Below are positions 6,756 through 11,588 of a DNA stretch of 11,588 nt, piece after piece. Below the pieces are notes generated by a model. It had not been told where the DNA came from, did no database searches, and saw nothing but the letters and a program-made list of their open reading frames with translations. The DNA is taken from positions 1 through 11,588 of the forward strand of contig JAISUQ010000016.1 of assembly GCA_031272005.1 (NCBI GenBank), in the 5' to 3' direction. Made by a program: the position numbers and the translations under genes. Positions within the stretch are counted from its first letter, which is position 1, and every line of letters begins with the position of its first letter. Source of the DNA: Coriobacteriales bacterium. GTDB lineage: Bacteria > Actinomycetota > Coriobacteriia > Coriobacteriales > UBA8131.

Positions 6756-8051
6756 TCACTCTGCACTGGGTGCGGCGTCGGCACTGACGCCGGCAGCTGC
6801 AGCCGCGGCGTGGTCGTCCGCAATCTTGGCGGCTACGCTGGTACGCACGTTGGGGAAAAGGAACAGCGAGGCGGCCACCAGCAGGCAGACCACCAACACG
6901 CCCACAAAGATAGCTTGATAGTAGGGCAGCCCGCCCGTGGGGTCCACCGCCATGGCGATGGGGGAAAGCACGTAGGAAGCCAGGGCAAAGAAGCCGACGT
7001 TCTGGAAGGTCGACTGCACGCCACCCACGGCACCAAGGTGCTCCTGCTTGACCGAAGGCAGCAGCGCCGGCAGCATCTTGGTGATGGCCATAATCGGGCC
7101 AAAGAAGACCGGCAGGATGATGTAGATAATCCAGGTCGGCAGACCAAAGGGCAAGAAGTAGGGCAGGCAGAAGAGAATGCCGGTAGCCACCATGCAGAAG
7201 ATTACCGGCCCACGCAGGCGGCTGAACATCGCGATTACCGCCGGCAGGGCAATCGAGCAGATGCAGCCGATGACGGTGTTGACGGTCGAGATGCTGCCCG
7301 CCTCCAGAATTGCCGCCGGATCACCGCCACCCAAAGCCGACATCGCGGCCACGCAGTACTGGCCATTGACGTTGGTCATGCCAAAGAACAGCATGGCAAA
7401 GATTGAGATACCCCAGACATCCTTGTTCTTCAAGACGATGCCCAGATACTCGGAGATGTTCTCCTGAATCTGAGTGTCGCCATCCGGATGGCGGCGGTAC
7501 AACACCAGCCAGGCCACGATACCCACGGCAATCAGCCCGGCGCTCAAGAACCAGGCATCGGTGAGCACGGTCACCCGGCTGCCGTAGAACAGTGCCAGCG
7601 CTGCTCCACCGCTCAGACCGGCAACGTAGATACCCATGGCCACCGAGTTGGACTTGCCCGGAAACCAGGTGCGGACGATCTTGGCCGAGTTGGCATTGAG
7701 GGCCGCCGTGGCGATACCCATGATGAAGCTGGAGATGAACAGCTGCAGATAGCTGGTGCCAGAAAACGCCCGCCAGATGGCGCCAATCAGGGCGAAGGCA
7801 AAACCGACCACAATCACCTTGTTGAAGCCATAGCGGTCGGCCAGCACGCCGGAGAGGATACCGAACAGAATGCCAGACAGATAGGGGATGGACATGACCA
7901 TGGAGAATTGCATCGGATTGATGCCGTAGTTCATGAAGACCAATGCGGCGGCGCCGCCGGGAACAATGAACGAGAACTGCAAGGCGACGAGAATTATCGT
8001 CAACCCCGTCAGTACCGCCCAGCGCCTTGGATACAGCTTTTCCTCTTTCAT
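6756..8051 (-). CDS. MFS transporter, first gene of the operon
   Basis: A 431-residue major facilitator superfamily carrier with about 12 hydrophobic segments. The signature motif A loop between TM2 and TM3 is clear (GVLADRYGFNK, residues 68-78), and WFPGKSNSVAMGIYVAG (129-145) resembles the TM4-TM5 region of organic-anion and NarK/CynX-like carriers. The last 20 residues are an Ala-rich cytoplasmic tail. The ATG at 8051 has a near-perfect AAAGGAGGT 4 bases upstream; the longer reading from 8090 has no ribosome site and is rejected. It is 48 bases from the molybdopterin gene and divergent from the membrane LuxR gene. It probably brings the pathway substrate into the cell, where the two pterin enzymes without export signals can act on it. 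Export of a product is the alternative; the substrate is unknown. Confidence 0.9.
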   Translation of the reverse strand: MKEEKLYPRRWAVLTGLTIILVALQFSFIVPGGAAALVFMNYGINPMQFSMVMSIPYLSGILFGILSGVLADRYGFNKVIVVGFAFALIGAIWRAFSGTSYLQLFISSFIMGIATAALNANSAKIVRTWFPGKSNSVAMGIYVAGLSGGAALALFYGSRVTVLTDAWFLSAGLIAVGIVAWLVLYRRHPDGDTQIQENISEYLGIVLKNKDVWGISIFAMLFFGMTNVNGQYCVAAMSALGGGDPAAILEAGSISTVNTVIGCICSIALPAVIAMFSRLRGPVIFCMVATGILFCLPYFLPFGLPTWIIYIILPVFFGPIMAITKMLPALLPSVKQEHLGAVGGVQSTFQNVGFFALASYVLSPIAMAVDPTGGLPYYQAIFVGVLVVCLLVAASLFLFPNVRTSVAAKIADDHAAAAAAGVSADAAPSAE

Positions 8052-8055
8052 GCAG

Positions 8056-8064
8056 ACCTCCTTT
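8056..8064 (-). promoter_or_regulatory. Strong ribosome binding site of the MFS gene
   Basis: AAAGGAGGT on the minus strand, ending 4 bases before the ATG at 8051. It is the longest match to the 16S rRNA 3' end in the window and settles the MFS start. Confidence 0.8.
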
Positions 8065-8080
8065 GTTGGGTTCGAAGCCT

Positions 8081-8089
8081 GATATAGCA
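8081..8089 (-). promoter_or_regulatory. Candidate extended -10 promoter of the pterin-enzyme operon
   Basis: The minus strand reads TGCTATATC, an extended -10 (TG-N-TATATC, 4 of 6 to consensus) that would start transcription near 8074, about 22 bases before the MFS ATG. No good -35 lies 17 bases upstream (CCGTAG), but the 12-base palindrome at 8112-8123 is just beyond, so activator dependence is plausible. The TTGCTATA core also occurs at the opposite promoter. Confidence 0.35.
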
Positions 8090-8111
8090 ATCCCCACAGG
8101 CTTCTACGGTT

Positions 8112-8123
8112 TGGCCCGGGCCA
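8112..8123. promoter_or_regulatory. 12-base perfect palindrome, possible operator
   Basis: TGGCCCGGGCCA is perfectly self-complementary and lies just upstream of the -35 position of the candidate MFS promoter. It is a plausible activator or repressor site; a GC-rich palindrome of this size can also arise by chance, so the call is tentative. Confidence 0.35.
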
Positions 8124-8150
8124 GCAAAGTCGGTCTCCACTCCCTGGTTT

Positions 8151-8181
8151 TCAGGTAGATTGCAGTCATCGAACTACCTGA
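8151..8181. promoter_or_regulatory. Interrupted inverted repeat, possible LuxR operator
   Basis: TCAGGTAG (8151-8158) is mirrored exactly by CTACCTGA (8174-8181), 8-base arms with a 15-base spacer. Half-site centres are 23 bases apart, about two helical turns, so a dimer could bind both on one face. It lies about 100 bases from the MFS start, where an activator of the operon would be expected. Confidence 0.4.
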
Positions 8182-8307
8182 GCACACGCTGGCATCGGGC
8201 ACTTACTGAACTGTGCCGCCATTATGCACGCAAACGCTGGCCGGCAATATCCTTGAATTAGGCGTACTGCTGCAATTATGGCGCCTGAAACGGATTTGTT
8301 GCGGGCT

Positions 8308-8326
8308 CTCATACTTGCTGTATGAG
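8308..8326. promoter_or_regulatory. Inverted repeat CTCATAC-N5-GTATGAG
   Basis: Perfect 7-base arms around TTGCT. The 19-base dyad size is typical of helix-turn-helix operators. The spacer plus right arm gives TTGCTGTA, close to the TTGCTATA found at both candidate promoters. It could also fold as a small hairpin, but no U-tract follows on either strand, so a terminator is unlikely. Confidence 0.4.
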
Positions 8327-8344
8327 GGTTGAAGGTGGTTCTTC

Positions 8345-8409
8345 TGGCCTTCCCTGGCTTCCCCGGTGGCTTCCCCAGTGGCTACCGGCTACCCCGGTGG
8401 TTTCTCCGG
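8345..8409 (+). repeat. Imperfect 12-base tandem repeats upstream of the luxR-type gene
   Basis: Units starting TGG recur: TGGCTTCCCCGG (8355), TGGCTTCCCCAG (8367), a degenerate TGGCTACCGG plus CTACCCCGG (8379-8397) and TGGTTTCTCCGG (8398), preceded by TGGCCTTCCC (8345). The two central copies differ at one base. The array ends about 20 bases before the candidate -10 box. It may be a multi-copy protein-binding site or a slippage-prone spacer. Confidence 0.55.
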
Positions 8410-8427
8410 GCACGCCAGACGACAACT

Positions 8428-8436
8428 TGCTATACT
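8428..8436 (+). promoter_or_regulatory. Candidate extended -10 promoter of the luxR-type gene
   Basis: TGCTATACT: an extended TG followed by TATACT (5 of 6 to consensus), predicting a start near 8443 and a leader of about 28 bases before the ATG at 8471. No recognisable -35 is present. The motif mirrors the TTGCTATA at the divergent promoter. Confidence 0.45.
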
Positions 8437-8470
8437 TGACAGTCACCTTCACTTGCGGGAAGGAGGGATG

Positions 8471-10159
8471 ATGGCCCGAAGTCAGACACCGCGTGCTGAG
8501 CAGGTTGGCGGGCATGATGCGTCTTTTGTTGTGTCGACCGTCAATGCGCCTGTCATCGGCGAGGACATTCAACCCGACTTGGATGCTGACCAGCCAGATG
8601 AGCGGCTCAGCAGCTTTGCGGTAACAGCCAATATCGGCAACTCCTTTCAGCCAGCCGAGAGCCTGGCACTGCGCATTCTGATGTTGTTTTTAGGTCTGAC
8701 GCTGGGGCTGCTGGCGGTCTTTGTGCTGTTCTCCAAAACCGAACTGTCACAGCTCAGTGTCAGCTTTGTTGGTTCTGTTGGTATCCCGGCCTTGGCCCTG
8801 GTGCTGGCAATTGCGGCAGCAGCATTCTTCTGCCTGCGGGTCTTTGCCGACCAGTTGCGCAACAACGCCGGCATGCTGGGCATCAAGCTCACGGCTTTAC
8901 TTGCCGTTGGCGGGTCGGTCTGGTTGCTCGCTACCCCGCAATGGGCCATCGGGGCAATCCTTATCGGCGTTGGCCTGGCCGCGCTGGTCTTTATCGTGTT
9001 GCCGCCGCTTTGCGTGCTGGGACACAAGGCCATCATCGCCGTGCTTTCGGTAGCCTTTATCCTGGCGGCCATCCTCAACGCCATGATGGACATCATGCCC
9101 ACGGCCGCTTTTGTTGGCCCTTTGGTGGTGACTGTCTGCATGGTCATCCTCTCGGCCATCTACATTCCCTTTCGCGATCCGCTGATGGGTTATTTGCTGA
9201 CTATCTCCAATGCCTGTTCGGCCAGGCGTGCTGTCAACGCCTTGGTGGGGCGGTGGTCGTATTCCTGCATCGGCATGAATCTCGGGTTTATCCTGGGGTT
9301 GTTTTTATACAGTGGGCGGCTGGGCTTTCTAAGCCTGGATGTCATCGCCTCCTCGGTGGCGATTGCCGGCATCCTGGCCGGGTTATTGATGCTGGCTTTA
9401 CGCAGCATCTTTGTCTTCAAGGCCGAAAACCTGCTGATTGAATACACGGCGTTCACCAGCGTAGTGGGGCTGTTTGCGCTGCTGGTATTGGATGGCATTT
9501 GGATGCTGGCGGGCATCGTTTTGCTTTTGACCCTGCTGTTTGCCCACCTGATCACCATCATCAGCGTCTTCAGCGAAGTCACGCGCTTTGAGCAGCTGTC
9601 GCCCTTCTGGTATTTTGGGGACTTCGGTTTCATCTGCGCCGGCTCTACCGTGGGCCTGCTGGTGGCCTGGGGCAGCTCTCTGGCGAGCGCTGATGCAAAT
9701 ATATTAATAGGATATGCTATCATAATCGGTGCTACCTGCTTCATGCAGGTCTTCATCGCCAAGGGCTTCTACCCCCAGCCGAAGTTCGAAACCGAAGCGG
9801 CTTCAACTGCCCAGGATACTGCAGGCGCTCCTGGCACTTCCGCAACCAACGTCTATGATCTGTCGACTGTCAGCCTGGAAGACCGGTTGGCCATGCAAGG
9901 CGAAAGCCTCAGCGGACGCAGCTTCGTGCGCTGGCGCCAACGCGTGGAGAACCTCTGCGCCAACTACCGCCTCTCGCCGCGCCAGACCGAAGTCTTCATC
10001 CTGCTGGCCAAGGGCCGGGATGCCACTTTCATCGCCAATCACTTCTCCATCTCCCTGACCACAGCCAAGACCCACATCTACAACATCTACAGCAAAATGG
10101 ACATCCACTCCCAACAAGCTCTGCTGGACCTGGTGGACAGTCAACCCTGCAAGGATTGA
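8471..10159 (+). CDS. Membrane-bound LuxR-family transcriptional regulator (about 12 TM segments + HTH)
   Basis: A 562-residue regulator with a long membrane domain and a C-terminal LuxR/GerE DNA-binding domain. Residues 1-60 are soluble and acidic; roughly 12 hydrophobic segments follow between about residues 62 and 405; a linker of about 90 residues leads to the helix-turn-helix at 501-556 (LSPRQTEVFILLAKGRD, then TTAKTHIYNIYSKMDI). Regulators of this build, an MFS-like membrane sensor fused to a LuxR domain, are abundant in Eggerthellaceae and usually sit beside the pathway they control. The start is taken at the second of two adjacent ATGs, with AAGGAGG 4 bases upstream; the ATG at 8468 would be too close to that site. 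The gene is divergent from the MFS-led operon across a dyad-rich region, so it most likely senses the pathway substrate in the membrane and activates the operon. Direct evidence for the ligand is absent. Confidence 0.9.
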   Translation: MARSQTPRAEQVGGHDASFVVSTVNAPVIGEDIQPDLDADQPDERLSSFAVTANIGNSFQPAESLALRILMLFLGLTLGLLAVFVLFSKTELSQLSVSFVGSVGIPALALVLAIAAAAFFCLRVFADQLRNNAGMLGIKLTALLAVGGSVWLLATPQWAIGAILIGVGLAALVFIVLPPLCVLGHKAIIAVLSVAFILAAILNAMMDIMPTAAFVGPLVVTVCMVILSAIYIPFRDPLMGYLLTISNACSARRAVNALVGRWSYSCIGMNLGFILGLFLYSGRLGFLSLDVIASSVAIAGILAGLLMLALRSIFVFKAENLLIEYTAFTSVVGLFALLVLDGIWMLAGIVLLLTLLFAHLITIISVFSEVTRFEQLSPFWYFGDFGFICAGSTVGLLVAWGSSLASADANILIGYAIIIGATCFMQVFIAKGFYPQPKFETEAASTAQDTAGAPGTSATNVYDLSTVSLEDRLAMQGESLSGRSFVRWRQRVENLCANYRLSPRQTEVFILLAKGRDATFIANHFSISLTTAKTHIYNIYSKMDIHSQQALLDLVDSQPCKD

Positions 10160-10230
10160 TTATCACTGGTGGGTATTACTGAGGGAGCGCGGGATTATTC
10201 CAGCAAGGCAATCCATGCAAGGGCGCAATG
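10160..10230. other. Short spacer after the luxR-type gene, no clear terminator
   Basis: The bases between the LuxR stop and the toxin-antitoxin promoter show no stem followed by a U-tract. GGATTG (10153) and CAATCC (10209) are complementary but 50 bases apart and probably incidental. Transcription from the regulator gene may read into the toxin-antitoxin pair. Confidence 0.4.
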
Positions 10231-10233
10231 CTC

Positions 10234-10263
10234 TTGACGGCAGTCCGATGAAGTATATACAAT
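10234..10263 (+). promoter_or_regulatory. Promoter of the MazEF-type operon
   Basis: TTGACG at 10234-10239 (5 of 6 to the -35 consensus) and TACAAT at 10258-10263 (5 of 6 to -10), separated by 18 bases, predict a start near 10270 and a leader of about 20 bases. It is the best sigma-70-like promoter in the window. The -10 box lies inside the palindrome at 10251-10274. Confidence 0.65.
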
Positions 10264-10274
10264 TGTATAAACTT
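10251..10274. promoter_or_regulatory. 24-base near-perfect palindrome, likely autoregulatory operator
   Basis: The core TATACAATTGTATA (10256-10269) is a perfect 14-base palindrome; AAGT and ACTT flank it after one mismatched pair, giving 22 of 24 symmetric positions. It covers the -10 box and ends 3 bases before the antitoxin ribosome site. Placement and symmetry are what is expected of an operator bound by an AbrB-fold MazE antitoxin or the MazEF complex. Confidence 0.65.
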
Positions 10275-10289
10275 AGAAAGGAGTTTGTG

Positions 10290-10556
10290 ATGCAGGATCA
10301 GGCAGTGCTGAGCAAATGGGGCAATGGGCAAGGCATCAGGATTTCCAAGGCCATCTGTCGACAGTTGGGTATAGCGGTCGGCGATGTTGCAGTACTTGAC
10401 GTGACCGATGACAATACTCTGAACGTCTGCTTCGACGTACCGCGCTATTCCCGGCGCAGAGTGGCCAGAATAACAGAGTTCATGCCCAAAGGCGGTGCCA
10501 TCGTCCCATCGGCTGAGCCTTTTGGGGAGGATGTCGGAGCAGAGGTCGTGTTATGA
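10290..10556 (+). CDS. mazE: MazE-like AbrB-fold antitoxin
   Basis: An 88-residue antitoxin of the MazE/AbrB swapped-hairpin type. The N-terminal half carries the family pattern: VLSKWGNGQGIRISKAI (residues 6-22), then LGIAVGD and a beta strand, which forms the DNA-binding dimer. The C-terminal half, from about residue 52, should be the flexible segment that wraps the toxin and is degraded under stress. The ATG at 10290 has AAAGGAG 6 bases upstream; a longer frame from 10215 would run across the promoter and palindrome and is rejected. The stop overlaps the toxin start by ATGA, ensuring coupled translation. It probably represses its own operon through the palindrome over the -10 box. Confidence 0.88.
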   Translation: MQDQAVLSKWGNGQGIRISKAICRQLGIAVGDVAVLDVTDDNTLNVCFDVPRYSRRRVARITEFMPKGGAIVPSAEPFGEDVGAEVVL

Positions 10557-10894
10557 GTGGCCTTTATTGTCAGGGAGATTTGATTGAAGCAGATTTCAGC
10601 TCGTCAAGCGGGCACGAACCAGCAAAAAGGCGCCCGGCACTTGTCGTCAGCGTCGATGAATTCAACAATCTCATCTCCAGCCTTACCGTGGTTTGTCCGA
10701 TTACCTCTGTGGACACAGGGCACACGATGCACATAGCTATTCCAGCCCACAACGCAGTTGGTGGCTATATTTGTGTGGAGCAGCTTCGAGCAGTCGACCT
10801 CAAGACCAGAAAAGCCGAGAGTTTGGACGGCTCATTGGACGCCGATACCATGGCGCTGGTGCTGGAGACGATTGGGGCAATATTTGGAATATGA
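10553..10894 (+). CDS. mazF: MazF/PemK-family endoribonuclease toxin
   Basis: A 113-residue toxin expected to cleave mRNA at a short sequence when freed from its antitoxin. Family features are all present: GDLIEADF at residues 8-15, GHEPAKRRPALVVS at 20-33, VVCPIT at 46-51, and a C-terminal GGYICVEQLRAVDLKTRK (70-87). R27 and T51 line up by eye with the catalytic Arg and Thr of E. coli MazF, so the toxin appears intact. It overlaps the antitoxin by four bases (ATGA) and converges with the second LuxR gene, 18 bases between stops. Such pairs stabilise genomic regions or respond to stress; a functional link with the neighbouring regulators is not evident. Confidence 0.93.
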   Translation: MSGLYCQGDLIEADFSSSSGHEPAKRRPALVVSVDEFNNLISSLTVVCPITSVDTGHTMHIAIPAHNAVGGYICVEQLRAVDLKTRKAESLDGSLDADTMALVLETIGAIFGI

Positions 10895-10920
10895 GCACCC
10901 CGAAGCAGCTGCTCAGCTTT
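10892..10920. terminator. Weak hairpin between convergent genes, possible terminator
   Basis: TGAGCA (10892-10897) pairs with TGCTCA (10910-10915) around a 12-base loop, followed on the plus strand by GCTTTT. An AGCAGCTGCT palindrome (10904-10913) gives an alternative fold. The stem is short and the U-tract poor, but the position between the mazF stop and the luxR-type stop fits a terminator. Confidence 0.25.
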
Positions 10921-11588
10921 TACCCTCGATGATGTCCAGCAGCTCCTGTTTGTCGTGGATGTTCATCTTCTGGTAGATGTGGCGCAGATGCGTGGTCACG
11001 GTGCCGCGGGAGAGGAACAGATCCTCCTGGATGCGGGGCGTGGAGCGGCCTTTGGCGAAGAGGACCATGATCTCGGTCTCCTTGGGCGACAGCTCATATT
11101 CGGCGGCAATCTCCCGGCAGCGGGTTTGGAAGGGCCGGGGGCGCTGGTTGGTAGCTGAGAGGTCCTCCTCCCGGCCCTCTTCGCCGGCCTGCGACAGTTC
11201 GATGAGGTCATTCTCGTTGAAGACAAACATATAGGAGAACAGCACCATCGTCGTGGCCAGCAGAGCCAGCAGGCTCAGCGCCTGCGGTGTAAAAGGCCCC
11301 ATGGCCTCAATCAGGCTGCCAACGATAGCGCCAATGATGAAGCCCAGAGTAACCATGCCCCAACCCATGCCGAACACTGCTGTGGAGGAGAGGCGGAAGT
11401 TGCGCGCTGCTTCGGCGAGCAGAATCCAGATCAGCAGGTTGAAGGTATTGTAGCCAGCCAGAGCTACAACATTGGCCAGGGTGGTGTTGTTGTCTATCAC
11501 CGGCAGCAGCATGTAAAAGAAGGCCATTATCAGCAGTACGGGCCGATACATATAGCCGTAGTTGATTTTGCGGGCGAAGATGGCGCTG
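10913..11588 (-). CDS. Second membrane-bound LuxR-family regulator, C-terminal part (runs off right edge)
   Basis: The frame is open from its TGA at 10913-10915 to the right edge, giving about 224 residues; an internal ATG at 11551 is not the start because the reading continues upstream as IFARKINYGYMYRPVLL. Four hydrophobic segments are visible, including VLLIMAFFYMLLPVI, ALAGYNTFNLLIWILLA, VTLGFIIGAIVGSLI and LLALLATTMVLFSYMFVF. A charged linker of about 45 residues (EEGREEDLSATNQRP) then leads to the LuxR helix-turn-helix in the last 59 residues (LSPKETEIMVLFAKGRS, then GTVTTHLRHIYQKMNI). The build is the same as that of the regulator at 8471-10159, but the sequences are clearly divergent, so this is a paralogue rather than a recent duplicate. 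Its targets probably lie beyond the right edge. Confidence 0.9.
   Translation of the reverse strand, partial: SAIFARKINYGYMYRPVLLIMAFFYMLLPVIDNNTTLANVVALAGYNTFNLLIWILLAEAARNFRLSSTAVFGMGWGMVTLGFIIGAIVGSLIEAMGPFTPQALSLLALLATTMVLFSYMFVFNENDLIELSQAGEEGREEDLSATNQRPRPFQTRCREIAAEYELSPKETEIMVLFAKGRSTPRIQEDLFLSRGTVTTHLRHIYQKMNIHDKQELLDIIEGKS

Larger units (their letters stand above)
8052..8470. promoter_or_regulatory. Divergent control region between the MFS operon and the luxR-type gene
   Basis: These 419 bases hold no convincing gene. They contain candidate promoters near both ends, three inverted repeats (8112-8123, 8151-8181, 8308-8326) and an array of imperfect 12-base repeats (8345-8409). The length and density of dyads are more than two simple promoters need and fit a regulated divergent switch. 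An open reading frame leading into the LuxR gene from 8366 is treated as untranslated because its start has no ribosome site and the coding strand is low-complexity. Confidence 0.6.

Noticed and set aside
8052..8090. Longer MFS reading from an ATG at 8090
   Set aside because: It lacks a ribosome site and would translate the AAAGGAGGT that precedes the ATG at 8051.
8436..8441. TTGACA as a -35 box for the luxR-type gene
   Set aside because: The position 17 bases downstream (about 8459-8464) is the GAAGGA ribosome site, with no -10 sequence.
8366..8470. N-terminal extension of the LuxR-type protein starting at 8366
   Set aside because: It would translate the 12-base repeats and the candidate promoter; the ATG at 8471 with AAGGAGG upstream is much better supported.
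10215..10289. Longer antitoxin reading from 10215
   Set aside because: It would run across the promoter and operator palindrome; the ATG at 10290 has a well-spaced AAAGGAG and begins at the conserved MazE domain.

Overview
The window looks like chromosomal DNA of an anaerobic actinobacterium of the Eggerthellaceae/Coriobacteriia type (Eggerthella, Gordonibacter, Adlercreutzia and relatives). The basis is the moderately GC-rich composition judged by eye, strong GGAGG ribosome sites, and the combination of molybdopterin oxidoreductases, DmsB-like ferredoxins and LuxR regulators carrying a large multi-spanning membrane domain, which is a hallmark of that family. The assignment is an inference from gene content; there is no rRNA or other phylogenetic marker here. 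No tRNA, rRNA, insertion sequence or CRISPR array was seen.

Positions 1-8051, minus strand: one tightly packed block of eight genes read right to left, with gaps of 48 bases or less and several overlapping stop/start pairs. In transcription order they are: an MFS transporter; a cytoplasmic molybdopterin oxidoreductase; a two-cluster [4Fe-4S] partner protein; a small zinc-ribbon protein with a disordered Ala/Glu-rich tail; a short-chain dehydrogenase/reductase; a four-cluster [4Fe-4S] ferredoxin-like protein; an aldehyde:ferredoxin oxidoreductase (AOR) family tungsten/molybdenum enzyme; and the start of a second MFS transporter that leaves the left edge. The layout suggests a substrate-specific pathway: import of a small organic compound, cytoplasmic redox conversion by two different pterin enzymes and a dehydrogenase, and possibly product export. 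The substrate cannot be read from the sequence. Eggerthellaceae clusters that act on dietary or host aromatics (for example catechol dehydroxylases) are organised similarly, with an MFS gene and a membrane LuxR regulator beside a Mo enzyme, so an aromatic or phenolic substrate is a reasonable guess.

Positions 8052-8470: a 419-base divergent control region with candidate extended -10 promoters on both sides, three clear inverted repeats and a GC-rich array of imperfect 12-base repeats. Positions 8471-10159, plus strand: a membrane-bound LuxR regulator with about 12 transmembrane segments and a C-terminal helix-turn-helix, probably the regulator of the divergent operon.

Positions 10231-10894, plus strand: a MazEF-type toxin-antitoxin pair with its own promoter and a near-perfect 24-base palindrome over the -10 box. 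Positions 10913-11588, minus strand: the C-terminal part of a second membrane LuxR regulator, convergent with the toxin gene and running off the right edge.
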